A stretch of 8,961 nt of DNA from DASZGI01 sp035938995 (lineage in GTDB: Bacteria; Actinomycetota; Actinomycetes; Streptomycetales; Catenulisporaceae). The notes under the pieces were generated by a model. That model was not told the origin of the DNA. It made no database searches and saw only the letters and a list, made by a program, of their open reading frames with translations. The stretch is from positions 1 through 8,961 of the forward strand of contig NZ_DASZGI010000378.1 of the NCBI RefSeq assembly GCF_035938995.1, in the 5' to 3' direction. Numbering within the stretch: position 1 is the stretch's first letter; each line of letters begins with the position of its first letter. Positions 5,061 through 8,961 of this stretch are shown piece by piece. A program made the position numbers and the translations under genes.

Positions 5061-5984
5061 ATGGACGACGATCGCGACGCTGGTCCCGAATCCGGCAGTG
5101 AGGGCGAATGGCTGGCCCACCGATTCGAGACGCACCGCGGGCACCTTAGGGCGGTGGCGTACCGAATGCTCGGCTCGGTGGCTGAGGCGGAGGACGCCGT
5201 GCAGGAGGCGTGGCTGAAGCTGAGCCGCGCGGACACCGACGACGTGCAGAACCTGGGCGGCTGGCTGACCACGGTGGTCGCCCGGGTCTGCCTGGACATG
5301 CTGCGCTCGCGTGCCTCGCGGCGCGAGGAGCCGATCGGCGTGCACGTGCCGGATCCGATCGTGAGCAGCGCGGACGGGTTCGATCCCGAGCGGGAGGCCG
5401 TCCTGGCCGACTCGGTCGGACTGGCCCTGCTCGTGGTGCTCGAGACGCTTGCCCCGGCCGAGCGGCTGGCGTTCGTGCTGCACGACATGTTCAGCATGCC
5501 GTTCGACGAGATCGCCCCGATCGTCGGACGCACTCCGACGACGGCTCGCCAGCTGGCGAGCCGGGCCCGCCGCCGGGTGCACGGGGCGGCGGCGCTTCCC
5601 GACCCCGACCTGAGCCGCCAGCGCACGGTGGTGGAGGCGTTCATGGCCGCGGCACGCGGCGGCGACTTCGACGCGCTGGTCGCCGTGCTCGACCCGGACG
5701 TGGTGCTGCGTGCGGACGCAGGCACGGTCGGAACGGGGACACGTCTGGTCCGCGGCGCCGCCGAAGTAGCCGGACAGGCGATGACCTTCAGCCGCCTGCA
5801 GGGCCCCGGGGCGCGGTCGCGACTCGCACTGGTGAACGGATCGGTCGGAATCGTCTCGGACCGCGGCGGCCGGGTTTTCGCCGTCCTCGGCATGACGATC
5901 ACCGGCGGACGGATCGCGGAAATCGACATCCTGGCCGACCCGCAGCGCCTGGCGCGGCTCGATCTGGCGGCCCTGGACGGCTGA
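5061..5984 (+). CDS. ECF sigma factor with fused C-terminal SnoaL-like domain (ECF41/ECF56, SigJ-like)
   Basis: The 307-residue protein directs RNA polymerase to a small set of promoters. Sigma region 2 is at about 21-86, with VAYRMLGSVAEAEDAVQEAW (32-51) and WLTTVVARVCLDMLRSR (68-84). Region 4 is at about 120-175, with ERLAFVLHDMFSMPFDEIA (134-152) and the helix-turn-helix ending RTPTTARQLASRARRRV (157-173). A SnoaL-like (NTF2-fold) domain at 185-300 replaces the usual separate anti-sigma factor; in ECF41 proteins this domain modulates activity. Against the ECF41 marks I recall, the linker reads VHVPDP (94-99) in place of WLPEP, and NGSVGI (259-264) stands where NGPGLL is usual, so a sister group such as ECF56 is likely. 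GGAGGAG precedes the ATG by seven bases. No carboxymuconolactone decarboxylase or oxidoreductase gene, the common ECF41 neighbour, is adjacent. Confidence 0.92.
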   Translation: MDDDRDAGPESGSEGEWLAHRFETHRGHLRAVAYRMLGSVAEAEDAVQEAWLKLSRADTDDVQNLGGWLTTVVARVCLDMLRSRASRREEPIGVHVPDPIVSSADGFDPEREAVLADSVGLALLVVLETLAPAERLAFVLHDMFSMPFDEIAPIVGRTPTTARQLASRARRRVHGAAALPDPDLSRQRTVVEAFMAAARGGDFDALVAVLDPDVVLRADAGTVGTGTRLVRGAAEVAGQAMTFSRLQGPGARSRLALVNGSVGIVSDRGGRVFAVLGMTITGGRIAEIDILADPQRLARLDLAALDG

Positions 5985-6013
5985 GAGCGGCCGGTCGCGG
6001 CGTGCGAAAGGAG

Positions 6014-6050
6014 AGCCCCGGCTCCTTGGGGGGAAGACGGAGCCGGGGCT
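6014..6050 (+). terminator. Strong GC hairpin after the sigma gene
   Basis: AGCCCCGGCTCC at 6014-6025 and GGAGCCGGGGCT at 6039-6050 form a perfect 12-bp stem with a 13-nt purine-rich loop, starting 29 bp past the TGA stop. It lacks a real U-tract (GCCCCGAGTGTTGTC follows), as many actinobacterial terminators do. It separates this gene from the DGPF/ECF42 operon. Confidence 0.65.
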
Positions 6051-6347
6051 GCCCCGAGTGTTGTCATCGGGGCCTGATCAAGCTGGGGGATGCCTGATCT
6101 GTATTCATTATCGCCGCGCCCGTACCTGACGGGGCCACAGGTGGAGGCAGCGTGGCAGGAAATGGCCAACGTGGCGGCGGAAGACAACCCTTCACTCTCC
6201 GTGGTTACCGCCGCCCGACGAGGGACTATTACCGGCCCTTTACTCGGCGCAGACATCCGAGCAATACGCGCCGTCGACCACCCTCAACCTCGAACATGCG
6301 AGCGGCGGCCCGCGATCCGCCCCGCGCCCGAATAATTTCTCCGACGA
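6051..6347. other. Gene-poor intergenic stretch, locally less GC-rich
   Basis: Nothing clearly coding is seen. An 81-codon plus-strand frame (6090-6335) has many codons ending in A or T, unlike every convincing gene here, and only a G-run directly abutting its ATG. Short AT-richer patches (TGTATTCATTATCG near 6100, ACTATTACC near 6225, AATAATTTC near 6331) stand out. It may be leftover from a decayed insertion or simply spacer; I cannot tell which. Confidence 0.4.
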
Positions 6348-6374
6348 TGTCGATCCGGGCCGATGCTGCTCGTA
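6348..6374 (+). promoter_or_regulatory. Candidate ECF42 promoter of the DGPF-sigma operon (TGTCGA-N17-CGTA)
   Basis: TGTCGA at 6348-6353 is followed after 17 bases by CGTA at 6371-6374. As I recall, ECF42 of Streptomyces venezuelae uses TGTCGA at -35 and CGA/TC at -10 before DGPF genes, so the -35 box is exact and the -10 differs in the last base. Transcription would start near 6380, 34 nt before the ATG. It suggests that the sigma factor encoded downstream drives its own operon. Confidence 0.5.
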
Positions 6375-6413
6375 TAGAGAGTGGGAATCCGACCGACGCC
6401 CAGGAGGCGCGCG

Positions 6414-6761
6414 ATGAAGCACTATCTGATCACCATGTACCAGCCCGACGGCGTCGTGCCGCCGCCCGAGGTCCTCGAGCCGGTGATGCGGCAGCTGGGC
6501 GAGATCAACGACGAGGCGAAGGCGGCCGGGCAGTGGGTGTTCTCCGGCGGCCTGCACGACGCGAGCGCGACGACCGTGCTGCGGGTGGCCGACGGTGAGA
6601 CGCTGATCACCGACGGCCCGTACGTCGAAGGCAAGGAGCACATCGGCGGCCTGTACATCCTGCGCGCAGCCGACCTGGACGCGGCGCTCGCGTTCACCGA
6701 GCGGGTCGCCCGGGTCACCGGCCTGCCGATGGAGGTCCGCCCCTTCCGCTTCCAGGAATGA
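6414..6761 (+). CDS. YCII-related / DGPF-domain protein
   Basis: The 115-residue protein is a DGPF-type member of the YCII family (PF03795), a small ferredoxin-like fold. The opening MKHYLITMY is typical. The family signature is at 64-84, with DGPY at 67-70 (DGPF in the name-giving proteins) followed by VEGKEHIGGLYIL. The residues before it, WVFSGGLHD (41-49), carry the conserved Gly-Gly-Leu and a histidine at position 48. No enzymatic activity is established for DGPF proteins. They are nearly always encoded beside ECF42 sigma factors and are their known targets. I start it at ATG 6414 because AGGAGG at 6402-6407 is six bases upstream and family N-termini begin here; the frame is open further upstream to a GTG at 6381, which has no such signal. 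Its stop overlaps the next start (ATGA). Confidence 0.92.
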   Translation: MKHYLITMYQPDGVVPPPEVLEPVMRQLGEINDEAKAAGQWVFSGGLHDASATTVLRVADGETLITDGPYVEGKEHIGGLYILRAADLDAALAFTERVARVTGLPMEVRPFRFQE

Positions 6762-8038
6762 CCACAACCGCCGGGGACCACGCCGTGCAGGAACAGCAAC
6801 CGGATCGGCCCACCGCGCAGATCGAGCGCGTGTTCCGCGGGGAGTACGCGCGCGCGGTCGCCGTCCTCACCCGCGTCTTCGGCGACATCGACATCGCCGA
6901 GGAGGCGGTGCAGGACGCGTTCGCGGTGGCCGTCGACCGGTGGCCGACGGCCGGGCTCCCGCCGAGCCCAGCCGGCTGGATCATCACCACGGCGCGCAAC
7001 CGGGCGATCGACCGGCTGCGCCGGGAGTCCTCGCGCGCGGACCGGCACGCCCAGGCCGCGCTCCTGCACGAACGTGCCGAGACGGAGTGGCCGGGCGACG
7101 GGGAGGAGGGAGACGCCGTGCCCGATGACCGCCTGCGCCTGATCTTCACCTGCTGCCACCCCGCGCTGGCGCCCGCCTCCCGCGTGGCGCTCACGCTGCG
7201 GCTGCTCGGCGGCCTGACGACTGCGGAGATCGCGCGGGCCTTTCTGGTCGCCGAGTCGACGATGGCGCAGCGGCTGGTGCGGGCCAAGGCCAAGATCCGG
7301 GACGCGGGGATTCCGTACCGCGTCCCGGACGAGGCCGATCTGCCCGACAGACTCCGCGCGGTACTCGCGGTCGTTTATCTGATCTTCAACGAGGGATATG
7401 CGGCCAGCTCGGGCGAGGGCCTTATCCGCGAGGACCTGTGCGAGGAGGCGATCCGGCTGGGACGGCTGCTGGCGCAGCTGATGCCCGACGAGCCGGAAGC
7501 GCTTGGCCTGCTGGCGCTGATGCTGCTCGCACACTCGCGCCGGGCCGCGCGCACCACTGCTTCAGGCGAGTTGGTCCCGTTGGCCGATCAGGACCGCGGC
7601 CGGTGGGACCTGGCGCTGATCGAGGAGGGCCAGGCGCTGGTTCGCCGGTGTCTGCGCCGTGGCCGGCCCGGTCCGTATCAGATCCAAGCCGCGATCAACG
7701 CGGTCCACAGCGACGCTCCGCACGCAGACCTCACGGACTGGTCCCAGATCTTGCACCTCTACGATCAGCTGCTCACGGTCGCGCCGAGCCCGGTCGCCGC
7801 CCTCAACCGGGCGGTGGCCGTGGCCGAGGTCGGCGGTCCGGCAGCGGCGCTCGCGCTCGTCGATGATCTCGACCTCGATGGCTACTACCTGTTCCATGCC
7901 ATCCGGGCCGACCTGCTGCGGCGTCTCAGCCGGGACGCGGAGGCGGCAGAGGCGTACGACGCGGCGATCGCGCGCACACAGAATCCGGCCGAGCGCGCCT
8001 TTCTCGAGCGGAGCCGCAGCGCCCTCCCCACCGATTGA
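6758..8038 (+). CDS. ECF42-type RNA polymerase sigma factor with long C-terminal TPR-like extension
   Basis: The 426-residue protein has sigma region 2 at about 21-90 (FRGEYARAVAVLTRVFGDID at 26-45, WIITTARNRAIDRLRRES at 74-91) and region 4 at 125-182. Region 4 begins with the group hallmark DRLRLIFTCCHPAL (124-137) and includes LTTAEIARAFLVAESTMAQRL (153-173), the helix-turn-helix. The remaining 240 residues are helical and repeat-like: LRAVLAVVYLIFNEGYAAS (199-217), the stretch around 343-375 (SPVAALNRAVAVAEVGGPAAAL) and ADLLRRLSRDAEAAEAYDAA (384-403). In ECF42 proteins this extension is needed for activity and no anti-sigma factor is known. The ATG overlaps the DGPF stop as ATGA with only AGGA before it, so translation is probably coupled. 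The intact hallmarks and usual length give a firm call; the inducing signal is unknown. Confidence 0.94.
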   Translation: MTTTAGDHAVQEQQPDRPTAQIERVFRGEYARAVAVLTRVFGDIDIAEEAVQDAFAVAVDRWPTAGLPPSPAGWIITTARNRAIDRLRRESSRADRHAQAALLHERAETEWPGDGEEGDAVPDDRLRLIFTCCHPALAPASRVALTLRLLGGLTTAEIARAFLVAESTMAQRLVRAKAKIRDAGIPYRVPDEADLPDRLRAVLAVVYLIFNEGYAASSGEGLIREDLCEEAIRLGRLLAQLMPDEPEALGLLALMLLAHSRRAARTTASGELVPLADQDRGRWDLALIEEGQALVRRCLRRGRPGPYQIQAAINAVHSDAPHADLTDWSQILHLYDQLLTVAPSPVAALNRAVAVAEVGGPAAALALVDDLDLDGYYLFHAIRADLLRRLSRDAEAAEAYDAAIARTQNPAERAFLERSRSALPTD

Positions 8039-8058
8039 GCGCCTGGGACGCCGCCGCC

Positions 8059-8913
8059 TCAGTAACCGGGCGCCTGAGCGTCCTCGGCCCAGCCCGGCGC
8101 GACACCGTTGGCCGGCGCTGTGTTGGCGGGCACCGTGTCCTCGATCGTCGACTCAACGGGGGCGGTCGAGGGCGGGGTGTCTGCCAACACAGCGCCGGCT
8201 TCGGGTACCGCACGCCACCACGCCAGGCCCACCAGCCAGCCGCGGAAATCGTGGCGGCGTTGGTAAAGCGCGACGGCGATGCCGATGCAGACCAACAGGT
8301 CGAATAGCCCGACTCCCCCGGCGCCGACGAACGCGTAAACCATCGTGGTGTAGGTGTGGTCGTCGGCACCTCCAGTGACCGGATCGATCCAGAGAGCGAC
8401 CCGGTGGCCGTCGAAGTACTGCGCATCGGCGGAGCGATTCTGGATGTGCTGGACGCCCTTCCAGTCCCAGTCGTACGTACACGAATACGTCGTGCCGGAG
8501 TCACTGTCGCCGGCGGTGCAGTCCGAGACCGTTGCGGTCACAGTCGCGTTGCTGCGCTGCCAGTCGCCGATCAGACGCAGCCCGCAGCTAAGGCACAGCA
8601 ACGCCACCGCGGTCACGCCGAATACCAGCCAGGTGCCCCAGTACCAGATCGACCGCTCGCCGGGGGCTCCCTGCCGTCGGCCGCGGCCGTGCCACGGCAC
8701 GAAGGCCGCGATGAATCCCACGGCGGACGCCGCGGCTCCGGCGCCCATCACCAGGAGTCCGAGCGACCACGCGTGCCCCGGATCGCGCAGACCGAGCGAG
8801 CCGAACAGGGCGATGTAGAGGCCGACTGCGCAGCTCCCGAGTCCGACCACGAACAGCAGCCGAGCCGCCCATCCGGCAAGCCCTGCGGCGACCGCGCGGC
8901 GGATCTGGATCAT
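8059..8913 (-). CDS. Four-helix membrane protein with an extracytoplasmic loop, DUF3592-like
   Basis: The 284-residue product has membrane helices at about 15-38, 49-73, 91-113 and 190-217. Between helices 3 and 4 lies a soluble domain of about 75 residues (114-189) reading as beta strands: SNATVTATVSDC, TYSCTYDWDWKG and HRVALWIDP. This resembles DUF3592, a domain carried by many bacterial membrane proteins of unknown role; the match is by pattern only. Cys132 and Cys145 could form a disulfide if the loop is outside. Residues 236-284 form a polar, Ala/Pro/Glu-rich tail. The gene converges on the ECF42 gene with a 20-bp gap. No Shine-Dalgarno is seen before the ATG; TATCTC ends six bases upstream, so a leaderless message is possible. 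A 17-bp inverted repeat is embedded in the tail codons. Confidence 0.8.
   Translation of the reverse strand: MIQIRRAVAAGLAGWAARLLFVVGLGSCAVGLYIALFGSLGLRDPGHAWSLGLLVMGAGAAASAVGFIAAFVPWHGRGRRQGAPGERSIWYWGTWLVFGVTAVALLCLSCGLRLIGDWQRSNATVTATVSDCTAGDSDSGTTYSCTYDWDWKGVQHIQNRSADAQYFDGHRVALWIDPVTGGADDHTYTTMVYAFVGAGGVGLFDLLVCIGIAVALYQRRHDFRGWLVGLAWWRAVPEAGAVLADTPPSTAPVESTIEDTVPANTAPANGVAPGWAEDAQAPGY
8111..8199. repeat. 17-bp perfect inverted repeat near the convergent gene ends
   Basis: GCCGGCGCTGTGTTGGC at 8111-8127 is the exact reverse complement of 8183-8199. The 55-nt loop holds a further stem, CCTCGA at 8139-8144 with TCGAGG at 8166-8171, and CACC/GGTG near the base. The whole lies in codons 239-268 of the minus-strand membrane protein, in its low-complexity tail, and starts 73 bp past the ECF42 stop. 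It may act as a bidirectional terminator for the convergent pair. Confidence 0.65.
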
Positions 8914-8919
8914 ACGGAT

Positions 8920-8925
8920 GAGATA
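8920..8925 (-). promoter_or_regulatory. Candidate -10 box, leaderless start of the membrane protein gene
   Basis: On the minus strand TATCTC is followed after six bases (ATCCGT) by the ATG at 8913, the same spacing as at the mazF-like gene. It lacks the final T of TANNNT. The window ends too soon to judge the -35 region well; I see no TTGACA-like hexamer in what remains. Confidence 0.28.
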
Positions 8926-8961
8926 CCCGCGCAGGAACTTGAGGACTCAGGCCATTTGCGC

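Noticed and set aside
5024..6256. 410-codon minus-strand open frame across the ECF sigma gene
   Set aside because: It mirrors the sigma gene, has a Ser/Arg/Ala/Thr-biased composition and no recognisable motif. It also reads through the terminator hairpin.
6090..6335. 81-codon plus-strand frame between the two sigma units
   Set aside because: Third codon positions are much less GC-rich than in the real genes, its ATG abuts a G-run too closely for a ribosome binding site, and no homologous motif is recognised. A decayed gene is not excluded.
6381..6413. GTG-started extension of the DGPF protein
   Set aside because: The family begins MKHYLI..., and AGGAGG six bases before ATG 6414 fixes the start. 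The extension would also cover the leader of the candidate promoter.

Overview
The window comes from the chromosome of a very GC-rich actinobacterium. Codon third positions are almost all G or C, and the families present are typical of the phylum: an ECF sigma factor with a fused SnoaL-like domain, a DGPF/YCII plus ECF42 pair, a stand-alone PemK/MazF-like protein, and a proline-rich protein ending in a LytR_C domain. A Streptomyces/Catenulispora-like filamentous actinomycete is my guess; the sequence has no marker that fixes the genus.

Layout. Positions 1-900 are mostly gene-poor. They hold one possible 47-residue peptide gene with a strong ribosome binding site (197-340) and a degenerate array of repeat units (483-865) built around CTTAACGCC, with two perfect hairpins in the middle unit. 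Next comes a small minus-strand membrane protein gene (902-1090) and a 384-bp divergent intergenic region. A plus-strand series follows: a STAS anti-sigma factor antagonist (1475-1894), a PRPP-type phosphoribosyltransferase (2074-2778), a PemK/MazF-like protein that may be translated leaderless (2821-3279), a long nested palindrome (3295-3391), a proline-rich single-pass membrane protein with a LytR_C domain (3556-4995), and an ECF41/ECF56-type sigma factor with a C-terminal SnoaL-like domain (5061-5984), closed by a GC-rich hairpin. After a gene-free stretch of about 430 bp lies a two-gene operon: a DGPF/YCII-domain protein (6414-6761) and an ECF42-type sigma factor (6758-8038), joined by an ATGA overlap. 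A convergent minus-strand gene for a four-helix membrane protein (8059-8913) closes the window.

How the parts fit. The theme is transcriptional regulation: two different ECF sigma factors with fused C-terminal regulatory regions, and one partner-switch protein, in 7 kb. Each sigma gene or operon has upstream boxes resembling the promoter class I recall for its own group: CGTCACA-N16-CGTC before the SnoaL-type sigma gene and TGTCGA-N17-CGTA before the DGPF/ECF42 operon. Both are therefore candidates for autoregulation. The STAS gene carries a related arrangement (TGTCACC-N16-CGCC), so it could be a second target of the SnoaL-type sigma factor. The leader of that sigma gene has two mutually exclusive hairpins, one of which would bury the ribosome binding site only in read-through mRNA. 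These regulatory proposals are inference from sequence pattern.

No rRNA, tRNA, transposase, integrase, CRISPR array or antiphage system was seen. The least explained parts are the repeat array at 483-865, the palindrome at 3295-3391 and the sigma-gene leader at 4999-5060.
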